Shown one piece after another: positions 25,201 through 32,700 of a stretch of 64,000 nt of DNA. Position numbers and translations under genes: made by a program. The DNA is from a virus. The stretch spans positions 1 to 64,000 of the IMG/VR virus record IMGVR_UViG_3300020205_005279; one strand, given 5' to 3'. The notes under the pieces are model-generated. The model saw nothing but the letters and a program-made list of their open reading frames with translations, had not been told where the DNA came from and ran no database searches. Every line of letters begins with the position of its first letter. Position 1 is the stretch's first letter.

Positions 25201-25922
25201 ACTCCTTTGAAGCGGATGCTTCGGGGCAAAAGGCGTTTCTTATCGGGTTCTGAGTTTGTGTTGGCGCAAAAAGAAACAGAGTAACCCATCTCTTCGGAAA
25301 TGTCTTTAAGCACTTTTTCGATCTCAGCGCCTTCATCAAAGGCCATATTGACCAAGGATTGGTTGAAGAGCACAGAGCGGGCCTCGACGCCCCTTATAGT
25401 AACCGACGGGTACCTAGAGCCGTGGGATACCGAAAACCCATCCACTCTGAAGTAGAAGTCGGTGCCAAAAGACGTTCCGCCCACGTCGTACCATAGAGAG
25501 AGCATGAGTAAGGCAAAGTTACCCTGTGCATTGACAGGGTCGTTTTTGTCTACGTTTAGGTCTACGTACTTAACGCATTTATCTGCAATTGGATCCTGAC
25601 CCTCAGTACAGGCTGGTAGTAAAATATTATTAGATGCTGCGATGGTAGACGCTGTGTAAATGCTGGCCGCGTCGTACAGAGCAGGCCACGCCAATCCGGT
25701 TAGATACGGATCGGAGATAGTGACCTGGCATTTAGATTGGTTGAGAAAGTTTGTAGCGGCAGTGGGGGTTGTTGTGGAGTCTTGGTTGAGTTGTGAGAGT
25801 CCAGGTTCCCACTTAAGATCAACTGAGAGCTCTTGAATTTGCCGCTCATCAAATACAATAAGCTGTTCCGACCTAAATGGTCGGTAGCCTACACGAGCTC
25901 TACAGCGATAAAGACTTGACAC
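22236..25922 (-). CDS. Multidomain tail hub with amidase, permuted M23 and tail lysozyme domains
   Basis: A 1228-aa protein. Residues ~1-520 look like a gp27/gpD-type tail hub (RFKGVTPDEAIKKVIDSVGG near 237-256). Residues ~554-725 resemble N-acetylmuramoyl-L-alanine amidase (Amidase_3): zinc and catalytic candidates H562 (MAGHADF), E572 (NERAL), H632 (IEIHND) and E684 (TILEVG). Residues ~742-870 carry all M23/LytM residues but in permuted order: HVH (757-759) first, then NHKGID (H804, D808), then AHL (H865). Residues ~1068-1220 match the phage tail lysozyme domain (GVLANMEKESGVN, E1101; AYGLVQWCGSR). It should cut peptidoglycan during entry. The GTG start is 11 bases after the previous stop. 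Confidence 0.85.
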   Translation of the reverse strand: MSSLYRCRARVGYRPFRSEQLIVFDERQIQELSVDLKWEPGLSQLNQDSTTTPTAATNFLNQSKCQVTISDPYLTGLAWPALYDAASIYTASTIAASNNILLPACTEGQDPIADKCVKYVDLNVDKNDPVNAQGNFALLMLSLWYDVGGTSFGTDFYFRVDGFSVSHGSRYPSVTIRGVEARSVLFNQSLVNMAFDEGAEIEKVLKDISEEMGYSVSFCANTNSEPDKKRLLPRSIRFKGVTPDEAIKKVIDSVGGNTLTLPTREYANKISMCTRGEIDQGCSVFYLGKGLYESYEINGQPDLTFLMLNLEQGSNRNNGDQYVSEAFNASSYTVQNITPERRKKALEKVKKVAFPQLFEPVSPHIKGAPRLTGFAWKDSKPAAGQAGGGITVINERLKDANLFGIAPNGTTAISYLSGKVREADTANGRVIISTKFFLQACDTQETKKCFSRQIRQETTGLSNVKVKANDVLEISQEIGSSTAEKPEFTRFFIEGFKNELVTLNPQIVWDWAVPEEELKDAAPKAAPASATNVVPPAPKATSKDWSANTTQKPKKVLLMAGHADFPSGAPNERALNVELVKWAQRNAASYGISDFTEFYFPPSSNIPESDSRSQFKITEQAVASGKQVIEIHNDEVAGKSGVIPPRGGKNIWQSDNALASSYGAFSVNHRDGLGIPNRGGTILEVGRMDAPTTKIFVSGTPAQKEALYKQLMDPTMRAIAAEKARSAGTAAPQQPSSESQGILLGRVGGTGRSSAPHVHFQFSGGPSAGSEAMLTNVANKYFLIGNLPMGSVDRNQGYGAGRNHKGIDFGFQKAGQPVYAVNGASVKQVVETKCTKENSLSDGCGGGFGNHVIVSTPEGEVLIAHLAPQSIPPNIAGLRSSSGGGKTSPNMQAAPATQGLTLETGFKGVPRSLRIIPGRTILSLISDYDSWVENGGPRGDDNGTDPGIWIPSRFKNWFITQCKYKWRDGDLRVDLEGRSAWGTRDIKAPTFPNYLASMRNAGELKNTTDYYGYMRSLGDLHWKTENGKDSTEELCGEAQYWSQAAAQGPDTTTPANTQGSFPAANCQTGNPTQDAIINALYSSGLKTQNGFAGVLANMEKESGVNFNIHNTSRAGNGCTRPESRSRILGSTAYGLVQWCGSRADALASTYKCGRNCSLDQQLSFLKGELQTTYKSTVNKMNNAKTPEEAMEYFMREFEVPANPEFEVGNRSPAARSYFNKIKCNKPTP

Positions 25923-25933
25923 ATTCTACTCGA

Positions 25934-26755
25934 TTAGTCAGTAATAGAAGTTACAGTGGCAGTTGCCGGAGTTGTCTGAGTGGCTCCGGTCTGAGGAGCA
26001 ACTGTGGAGATATTAAGCTGAACAACCTGGCCATTGATAAATCCTTCGCCAGGGACGGTGATAAGAGTGATCGAATCGATTTCGCCACCAATAATTTCCG
26101 CGGTAACTTCTGCCACGGCGTAATTGGAGGGATTAGTAACAGCAGTTGAGGAGACTACAAATACCACGTCTTCGGCCGTATCGTCCGTACCATCCACGGT
26201 AAATCCAGCGCCAGGGGTGGTGAGTGTTAGGGTGGCAATAGCCCCGCTAATTGGAGTTTGTTCAGCCACTCTAGCGATCTCTTTAGCCAACTCATAGGTA
26301 GCAACCATAAAATTAAAGTCTTCTCCGTCGCCCTCTGCAATACCAACAAACCTGGTGGTATTTACAAGAAGAGCATTGAGTATAGTAGCATCTGCAGAAT
26401 ATACGTCACCGTTATTAGCAAGAGCTTCTGTGATTAGTTCAAAGGCACCATAGGCCGCTCTTTTGGCCTCAAACCCCATTGAAGGACCACAACCAATAAA
26501 TGTCTCTACAAATTCTTCACGAATACTAGGGGTATTGCCGGGTTGATTGTAGCTGAAGATAGTGGGCCAGGATAGCGCGAATAAAAGAAAAGTTTGGAGT
26601 TTAATTTTATACTCAAATTGAATGCCAATAAGACGACGCAATTGACCCGCAGTAACCTCGAGTAGAAGAGGCGCACCAACTTTAGGACTAACAACACTTT
26701 CTAGATTGTCGGTAAGTAGTCTATACCCGAATAATTGCTGAGTTGTAATTGTCAT
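25934..26755 (-). CDS. Virion structural protein with beta-rich C-terminal domain
   Basis: A 273-aa protein. The N-terminal ~165 residues are helical (GQLRRLIGIQFEYKIKLQTF) and the C-terminal ~110 are a Thr/Val/Gly-rich beta domain with a repeated PGAGFTV / PGEGFIN pattern, common in phage and surface beta-sandwich repeats. The start overlaps the stop of the HExxH gene by 4 bases (ATGA), so the two are translationally coupled. It lies immediately upstream of the hub gene on the same transcript. It may be a tail-tip or hub-associated structural component and is a possible client of the neighbouring HExxH protein, which is inference only. Confidence 0.65.
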   Translation of the reverse strand: MTITTQQLFGYRLLTDNLESVVSPKVGAPLLLEVTAGQLRRLIGIQFEYKIKLQTFLLFALSWPTIFSYNQPGNTPSIREEFVETFIGCGPSMGFEAKRAAYGAFELITEALANNGDVYSADATILNALLVNTTRFVGIAEGDGEDFNFMVATYELAKEIARVAEQTPISGAIATLTLTTPGAGFTVDGTDDTAEDVVFVVSSTAVTNPSNYAVAEVTAEIIGGEIDSITLITVPGEGFINGQVVQLNISTVAPQTGATQTTPATATVTSITD

Positions 26756-27699
26756 TTTAAAAATTTAGGATGGGTAATCTCCGGGACTCGGAGTATAGAC
26801 TCCCCTAAAGGAGTCAATTCGGCATGTCTTTTAATCTCTGCAAAAAGAGACTTGGAGGCATCCGAAGTTATTTCTACAATAACTTTAAACTCCTTTGAAT
26901 AAGGGGTAAGAGGAGAAACCAATTCTGAAAAACAGGCTTCGATGTTCTTTGAGACAAAATAGGCGTGAATAATACCATGCATAGGCCTGGTGTCCGAACG
27001 AAAAGCCGATGAAAACCTCTCATTGTCTGGATTGGTGCATAGGATTCCGTGTTCATTGCATATCGAAAATAGGGCCATGTGACAGGCCTCATGAACAAGT
27101 TGTTCAAAAAATTTAGGAAAAGTACCCAGGACTAGAGGGTTAAGTACAGTGGCTCCCCATAAAAAGAAATATGTAGCCCCACCAAAACTCAAGTTTTTTT
27201 GTTTTGAAAGATGGCCGGGGGAGGTAATGATAATTACACGGAGCATCTCTTCTACCAATTTGTGGTATTGAGGCGAATGAGAAGAAAGAAGATCTAGACT
27301 TTTATGTAAAGAATTTCGGCAGTATTTAATAACGCCCTCAGAGGGTTGTTCTAAGTCCAGAGGAAACGCAGCCTCAGTGGATAAAGTTTGAAAAATATTG
27401 TCCCACTCATAAGGGAAAAAAGCATTGGCGCCCCACTCCAAGATGGTAGGATGAGCCGGGCGTTTAAGTCTTATAGAGTCCGAAAGAAAGGAAGTAGTTT
27501 TATTTACAGAATTTTCGTCCTCGTTGATTAATGCCTCAACCAAGTTTTTATATGCTAAAAAGGTTAGAGGATGTGGAACGTCCGATAAAAAGTACTTATT
27601 TGCTTCTGTAGAAAAGATCTGATTTAAAGAATTATTTAAGTCATCAATTGTTAAAAGGTTGGCCTTTTGCCATCTATTAGCGCCCTGTGTAGTTACCAT
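26752..27699 (-). CDS. HExxH-motif protein, similar to peptide-modification HExxH family
   Basis: A 315-aa protein. A clear zinc/iron-type motif HEACH (H203, E204, H207) sits in FFEQLVHEACHMALFS. About 30 residues later comes SDTRPMHGIIHAYFV, with H241 and H245 as candidate third ligands. This spacing and the downstream R-x-D-x-RP-x-x-G-x-x-H pattern resemble the HExxH family linked to ribosomal-peptide modification (TIGR04267, from memory) more than ordinary metalloproteases. No radical-SAM gene or precursor peptide is visible nearby. It is coupled by overlap to the next gene and follows the kinase gene by 35 bases. Alternatives: a zinc protease that processes virion proteins, or a degenerate enzyme. 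Confidence 0.6.
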   Translation of the reverse strand: MVTTQGANRWQKANLLTIDDLNNSLNQIFSTEANKYFLSDVPHPLTFLAYKNLVEALINEDENSVNKTTSFLSDSIRLKRPAHPTILEWGANAFFPYEWDNIFQTLSTEAAFPLDLEQPSEGVIKYCRNSLHKSLDLLSSHSPQYHKLVEEMLRVIIITSPGHLSKQKNLSFGGATYFFLWGATVLNPLVLGTFPKFFEQLVHEACHMALFSICNEHGILCTNPDNERFSSAFRSDTRPMHGIIHAYFVSKNIEACFSELVSPLTPYSKEFKVIVEITSDASKSLFAEIKRHAELTPLGESILRVPEITHPKFLK

Positions 27700-27734
27700 A
27701 GTAATTAATTTAATTTCAAAATACTAAGAAGTAA

Positions 27735-28337
27735 TTACGATGCATTTAAACATAATAGAAGGTTTGGTGGTTCACGGTATCCTGGATCAATGATTTTATG
27801 TGGAAGTAGAGAACGGTATTTTAAGTAGTCTTCCATATAGTCGTAGTAGGCGAGGTGCTCAGCTTCCCTCATTAGGAGTTGGTTGCGAATAAAATACGGT
27901 GTGGCGGCAGGGTATTGTTCTTTGATCTCTACAACATGATGGGGGCGACTCCATTCCCAGCTCCTCTTGACAAGAAAAACATGAACCTTAGAGGCCCTAG
28001 AGGAAAAATATGACTCGGCGGCAAAGGCCCATTCTTCTGAAATATTTACATGACGCCGAAACTTATCATAAAAGGTAACTTCTGAAAAACCACGATCACA
28101 AATTACCACCTCGGGCATTGTATCTAACACCGCATCCAAGGGCTGGGTGTACTGCTCAATGGGGGAGTTATGATGGGGTTGGGGCCCCGCAAAGTGGAGA
28201 ACAACAGCGTCTGTACCTTTGTCCGTAAGTTGGTGCAGGGTATTAGAGACGATGGTAGATTTGCCAACTCTATCGGCTCCTAGAACCACAATAATGGCGG
28301 GTTTTGTTGACATAAACAACTTAGGTGGGGTGGGCAT
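27735..28337 (-). CDS. P-loop nucleotide kinase (thymidylate/deoxynucleoside kinase-like)
   Basis: A 200-aa kinase-like protein. The P-loop GADRVGKST lies at residues 20-28. A DR motif (D81-R82, ICDRGFSE) is placed as in thymidylate and deoxynucleoside kinases, and an Arg-rich lid-like region follows. It would phosphorylate a nucleoside or nucleoside monophosphate for DNA synthesis; the substrate cannot be fixed from sequence. The ATG at 28337 is only 11 bases from a consensus -10 box, so the transcript would be nearly leaderless. An internal ATG at 28313 (MSTKPAI) could be the true start and keeps the P-loop. It heads the leftward hub operon. Confidence 0.8.
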   Translation of the reverse strand: MPTPPKLFMSTKPAIIVVLGADRVGKSTIVSNTLHQLTDKGTDAVVLHFAGPQPHHNSPIEQYTQPLDAVLDTMPEVVICDRGFSEVTFYDKFRRHVNISEEWAFAAESYFSSRASKVHVFLVKRSWEWSRPHHVVEIKEQYPAATPYFIRNQLLMREAEHLAYYDYMEDYLKYRSLLPHKIIDPGYREPPNLLLCLNAS

Positions 28338-28348
28338 TGATTAGTAGT

Positions 28349-28377
28349 ATTATATCACGGCCTTCGCCTCATGTCAA
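28349..28377 (-). promoter_or_regulatory. Perfect sigma-70 promoter
   Basis: The minus strand carries TTGACA (28372-28377), a 17-base spacer and TATAAT (28349-28354), with TGA before the -10 giving an extended box. This matches the consensus host promoter exactly. It faces the kinase gene and is the only visible promoter for the leftward block ending at 21547. Confidence 0.9.
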
Positions 28378-28434
28378 GGGTGGGCGAAGCGCTGGCGCTC
28401 TGGTGCACCGTAGCTTTTTCACTCTTACTTTTTA

Positions 28435-28448
28435 CTAAAGTACTTTAG
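28435..28448. promoter_or_regulatory. 14-base palindrome in a divergent promoter region
   Basis: CTAAAGTACTTTAG is a perfect palindrome located between the sigma-70 promoter facing left and the GTTTAAAG element facing right. This is a natural place for an operator. No protein is assigned to it. The rest of the gap 28338-28525 holds these promoters, an AGCGC/GCGCT inverted repeat at 28388-28399 and ACTAAC-type short repeats. Confidence 0.35.
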
Positions 28449-28485
28449 CTCAGTTGTAAAACTAACTATAACTAACAACTACGGA

Positions 28486-28493
28486 GTTTAAAG
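28486..28493 (+). promoter_or_regulatory. GTTTAAAG element
   Basis: The plus strand reads GAGTTTAAAGTATGTATATAG, 32 bases before the ATG of the 113-aa tail protein gene. Confidence 0.5.
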
Positions 28494-28525
28494 TATGTAT
28501 ATAGAAAATACTACAGAGCAGGAAT

Positions 28526-28867
28526 ATGCCCGCCACCCCAGAACCTCCTTTTCACAGATTTGGAATTAGATTTACATCCAACCCCACTCATAATCTGAGT
28601 TACCTTCAACTTCAACATGATGAAGATGAAGCCGCCGCGTACAGAGGCGAACTATTCCTCAATGAAGTGCTCGATGAAATGTACTACATCGACGCCGGCG
28701 GAGACGCAAGGCGGTTTGGCGATAGGGCCTCAGTGCCATTTTCACGAATTAGTTTTACAGGGTTGAGAGAATTTGCCGATGATGCCGCCGCTGCTGCAGC
28801 TGACCCAGCCGTCCCTGTTGGTGGGATGTATCGTACAGGAAGTTTACTTAAAGTCAGGGTAGTTTAA
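28526..28867 (+). CDS. Small tail/virion protein, 113 aa
   Basis: A 113-aa protein whose C-terminus carries DDAAAAAADPAVPVGGMYRT followed by LLKVRVV. The Ala-rich stretch followed by VGGLYR and a short terminal beta strand is common at the ends of phage fibre and structural proteins. The start is well supported by the Shine-Dalgarno AGGA five to six bases before ATG. It is transcribed from a GTTTAAAG element, and its stop codon overlaps another such element that faces phoH. The role is probably a minor virion or fibre-tip subunit. Confidence 0.7.
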   Translation: MPATPEPPFHRFGIRFTSNPTHNLSYLQLQHDEDEAAAYRGELFLNEVLDEMYYIDAGGDARRFGDRASVPFSRISFTGLREFADDAAAAAADPAVPVGGMYRTGSLLKVRVV

Positions 28868-28869
28868 AG
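28862..28869 (+). promoter_or_regulatory. GTTTAAAG element overlapping a stop codon
   Basis: The TAA stop of the 113-aa gene lies inside this element (GTAGTTTAAAGTCCATC). It is the nearest promoter-like site upstream of phoH, about 130 bases from its ATG, with a terminator hairpin in between. Confidence 0.4.
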
Positions 28870-28928
28870 TCCATCAGGACGTGAAAACACTACATGATGT
28901 CCCAAAGACATTACATAGCTGACCTTAG

Positions 28929-28968
28929 GATCCGGCAGAAGAACTATGTCTTCTCCGGGTCTTTTTTT
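28929..28968 (+). terminator. Rho-independent terminator before phoH
   Basis: GATCCGG-c-AGAAGA pairs with TCTTCT-CCGGGTC around an ACTATG loop (about 13 bp, one bulge, one G-U) and is followed by seven T residues. It ends 29 bases before the phoH ATG, so it may act as an attenuator as well as ending the 113-aa transcript. Confidence 0.85.
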
Positions 28969-28997
28969 ACGTCAAGGAAACAACGTAATTCCATCTC

Positions 28998-29738
28998 ATG
29001 GCTAGAAAATCAACACGGAAACAGCGCCAAATTCTAGACAACACCCTACTCACTGAGCAGGAAATCCCTAGTCCACGGTTTAACGAGCACAAGCCATTGC
29101 TTCCACGAAACCCGAACCAGGTAGATGCTATGAGATACCTGCGTACAAAAACACTTACGCTCCTCTCAGGACCTCCGGGAACCGCTAAAACCCTTCTTGC
29201 TACTTACATCGCCTGCGAAAAACTCGCCAAAAGGGAAATAGATAAAATCTATTACGTCAAACCTGTTGTGGACGTTCCTGGCGAGCAAGGTCTAGGCTTT
29301 CTTCCAGGAAACTTGGACGAGAAAGTCGCTCCGCACGTGGCCCCAATACGTGATGCTCTGGAAGTATTTATGCCAAAAGGCAAAGCTGAATACATGCTTG
29401 CTAAAAAACACGTTGAGTTCTTGCCCATAGACCATCTACGTGGTAGATCATTGCATCGTTGTGTGGTCATTGCTGATGAAATGCAAAACGCTACCACGCA
29501 TAGCCTATTGACAATTCTTACACGCCTTGGAGAAGGCTCGAGTATTGCTGTATTAGGCGACGTAGTTCAACGTGACCTTGGAAATCGGTTTGGCAAAGAT
29601 GGTCTTTCCGATGCTCTTAATCGCCTTCGGTTTCTTCCAGAGGTCGGGCACGTAGAGTTTGGCTTTGAGGACATTGAGCGGTCGCCATTTGTTCGGTCCG
29701 TCATTAAAGCCTACGCCGATCTTTACTCCTCTAAGTAA
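28998..29738 (+). CDS. phoH: PhoH-like P-loop ATPase
   Basis: A 246-aa PhoH family protein. The Walker A motif GPPGTAKT spans residues 58-65, with VKPVVDVPGEQGLGFLPG and the DE box in VVIADEMQNAT (D160-E161). The late motif GDVVQRDL also fits. The length is usual for phage PhoH. PhoH proteins are widespread in marine phages; they are probable RNA helicases or nucleases whose role in infection is unsettled. A hairpin terminator sits just upstream, so expression may depend on read-through. No terminator follows; the next GTTTAAAG element starts 9 bases after the stop. Confidence 0.95.
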   Translation: MARKSTRKQRQILDNTLLTEQEIPSPRFNEHKPLLPRNPNQVDAMRYLRTKTLTLLSGPPGTAKTLLATYIACEKLAKREIDKIYYVKPVVDVPGEQGLGFLPGNLDEKVAPHVAPIRDALEVFMPKGKAEYMLAKKHVEFLPIDHLRGRSLHRCVVIADEMQNATTHSLLTILTRLGEGSSIAVLGDVVQRDLGNRFGKDGLSDALNRLRFLPEVGHVEFGFEDIERSPFVRSVIKAYADLYSSK

Positions 29739-29746
29739 TTTTGTAG

Positions 29747-29754
29747 GTTTAAAG
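29747..29754 (+). promoter_or_regulatory. GTTTAAAG element
   Basis: The plus strand reads GGTTTAAAGTATAATATACG in the short gap after phoH, 26 bases before the ATG of the 1174-aa virion protein gene. Confidence 0.55.
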
Positions 29755-29780
29755 TATAATATACGTAGCGGTTTGAGAAA

Positions 29781-32700
29781 ATGCCTAAGTCAAAAAGTGG
29801 CGGGAGACTAAAAATATCCAGGTCCCAACCACAACTCTTTTTTCAGCGCGAAAGTGCTGAAACTGAAGTCAAGTACTTTGGCTTAGAGCGGGACAATGCG
29901 CTGAATGATCTCGAGTCCAGGGATAAGGCCCTGGCCGAGGTTCTTCGAGACATTCAAGATCCTGCAGAGGCTTCTACTCTTGGAACTTTTAACCCTACTG
30001 ACCTTCAGATTCTCGACGGAGTCGAAAGATTTGATCTAAAAAAAGAAGACTTTGAAATTCTTGTTGGCTCTTCTATAAACGCTCAAGATGATAATGGCGT
30101 GGCATCTGCCTTAGTTAATCCTCGCCAACGTATTTCTGATCGCATTGCCCAAGCTGAGCAGTTTGCCGGGCGAGGAACAAACTACCAAGGCCAGGGCACA
30201 GTACTTTATAAGTACTATGTGCCTGAAACTCAGCCCACCTCCTCGGCAAATAAATACTCGCACACCAACCTCCCGCCATTCTTCACCGAGGCTATAACTT
30301 CCTCGTTAGAAAATTCCCCAGATTTTATCCCGGCCAACTCAGCGCAAATTGCTAATACTCACCGGCTTGGGTACATTGAAGACGGGGTTTTTGTCCCTCA
30401 GGTGGAGAACGAGTATTGGTGGAGTGGAGAATACGATACATATTTAAATGAAGTAAGCGAGTATGGTAACGCTACTGAAACTGCACTAACAAACCCCAAA
30501 TTTCCTATTGTTCGCGATGGAAATATGAAGTTTGATCAAATACTTCCAAAGGGGATTAATACTCGTTATAATTGGGGGTTAAGATTTGACGCTTGGTTTA
30601 AAAGAGACTCTGACGCTGCCATAATGAGGTGGGCAGCGCAAGTTAACGGACATCTCCGCATTGACTACTTTGATAAGAGCGGATACAATTCCACAACAGG
30701 GGCCGTAGAAGGGACTTGGAAAACTGCTCTTAATACGGCCGATGGTTCTACTTATTACACTCAGTTTTCAAAAGAGATCCCAGTGCCCAGCCTTCTTGGA
30801 GGAAGGTTGTACTATGTTCAAGGTGGCCCAACCACCCCATTAGGAGCTGGAGATGGTACATTACCTACACAAAGATCAGAGGTTGATGGTTCTGCGTTAG
30901 ACCTAACAAAAACCTATCTTGATAAAGAAGGAAACCCAATTAAAAATTTTGATGATGACTATGTTCCTGTTATTATCAGGTTTTGGTACGGTCAACCATC
31001 AACCGATCCGGCTCAGACAAATGTGCTAACAAAGCAACCTCTGGGCCCAGCAAGTTTTTTTATCGAGCTACTGGACACAAATCTTGCACTTATCGACCTT
31101 CCAAAATGGAATGACTATTCCGCCTCTATAAAACTCGGGTGGGATACTGCCACAAGCGCGTGGGTTGTTAATACCGGTGCCGGGGAAAGCGCAATTGGCG
31201 AGGCAAACTTTACCAACTTTAATGAAAACTTTGAAATTATTGCCCACACTCCCTTAGGAGCAACACAACCTGGAGCTCTATCTGGCTACACTGTACCCTC
31301 TATTGTGATTATTGCCACTAAACTCGCACCGGTACTCGGAGTTACCAGAGCCACGTTTAACATTAGTGGAATTAACCCAACAAACGGGCAAACAATTTGG
31401 GTGGTGGCTAGAAACCGTGTATTCAGTGTCATTCCAGGTGGTTCAAGAAACAGAGATTCTCTCTGGCAAAACTACCTATTCAACCCCAGTCCAACGGACA
31501 AATACAGAAGCGCCGACGATCTTCTAGAGGGGGTAGGTGAGAATTATAAAGACCCAAACCCCGCAAAAGCTACATTTGAAGAAAATTTAGATTTATACAA
31601 AGCTACTTTTGGAAGTCTTCCAGCCCTTAGTACGTACACCTCAACTAGGTATGATGGCACCCTGCCAAACTCCATAACAACTGCTAGCGCGCAAAGGGAC
31701 TATGACTATAACCACGCAAAACTTCTAGCAATTGGCCGGCAAAAAAAGGGAACGACAGGAGAAGTAGGTACTACGGCCCCGTATTCTGGTAAGGATTTAG
31801 CGCCAGATGAGGTTCGTAAAGCCGGAGAAAACTACACATTTTTTGAGGTGGTAGAGAATGAAGCTGGGTTTGGTGGCAATGTAATAATTAATGCGTATCC
31901 GTCTAACGATCTTGGGGTTGTTAGTACTGCCTCAACGTCAACGTATGGCAAAGCGCTTCATATGTTAGATAATACCACAACGTTTTCCAACGCACTACGG
32001 CAAAATATCTCTACTGTACAACTTAACAGATTACCATCAGACGGAGATTTTGCTCTTACGCTAAAAATCCTCTATGAAGAAGTGGATGGGCAGGGAAGAT
32101 TCAGTTACGGGTCCTGGAATGGTTCTTCTTGGACTTATGACAATACCGGGGTAATTGCCCAACTTGCAATGGGAGCAACTTCTAGAAATCATTCTTCTAA
32201 ATCAGGATTTGTAGCAGAGTTTACCAAAGGGGTAAATAACTACGGATTTTATGGGTTTGTGGGGGTGCAAAGAACATCGTTCCCAAGCGCGTCACTTACA
32301 GTAAATGCGGGAGATGTGTCAATTACATCTGCAGGAGGCATTTTCACTCCGGACTCAACTGGGTCTAACAATGATCAGTATATCGGCTCAGAAATTTATT
32401 TCCCTGGAGACGCTACTGTACGGAGAGTAACGTCATATGTTGCTTCTACGGGTGTCGTAACTTTTTCCCCATCTAAGCCTGCCGGGGTATATTCCAACTG
32501 CGAGGTGTACTACAACCACCTCCAACTCGGAGGAGTGTTACCATCGAGCATTGTAACAAGCGCCGGGGCCCAAACTGTTAGAACAAGTATTATTCCCGTT
32601 CCAGGTGCCGGAAACAAAGTTGAAAGAATTGTTCAAATTCGATTTGTATTTAACGCTGCTTACCAGTACCTAAGGGCCGATACGGGCGCTGGGCTTAACT

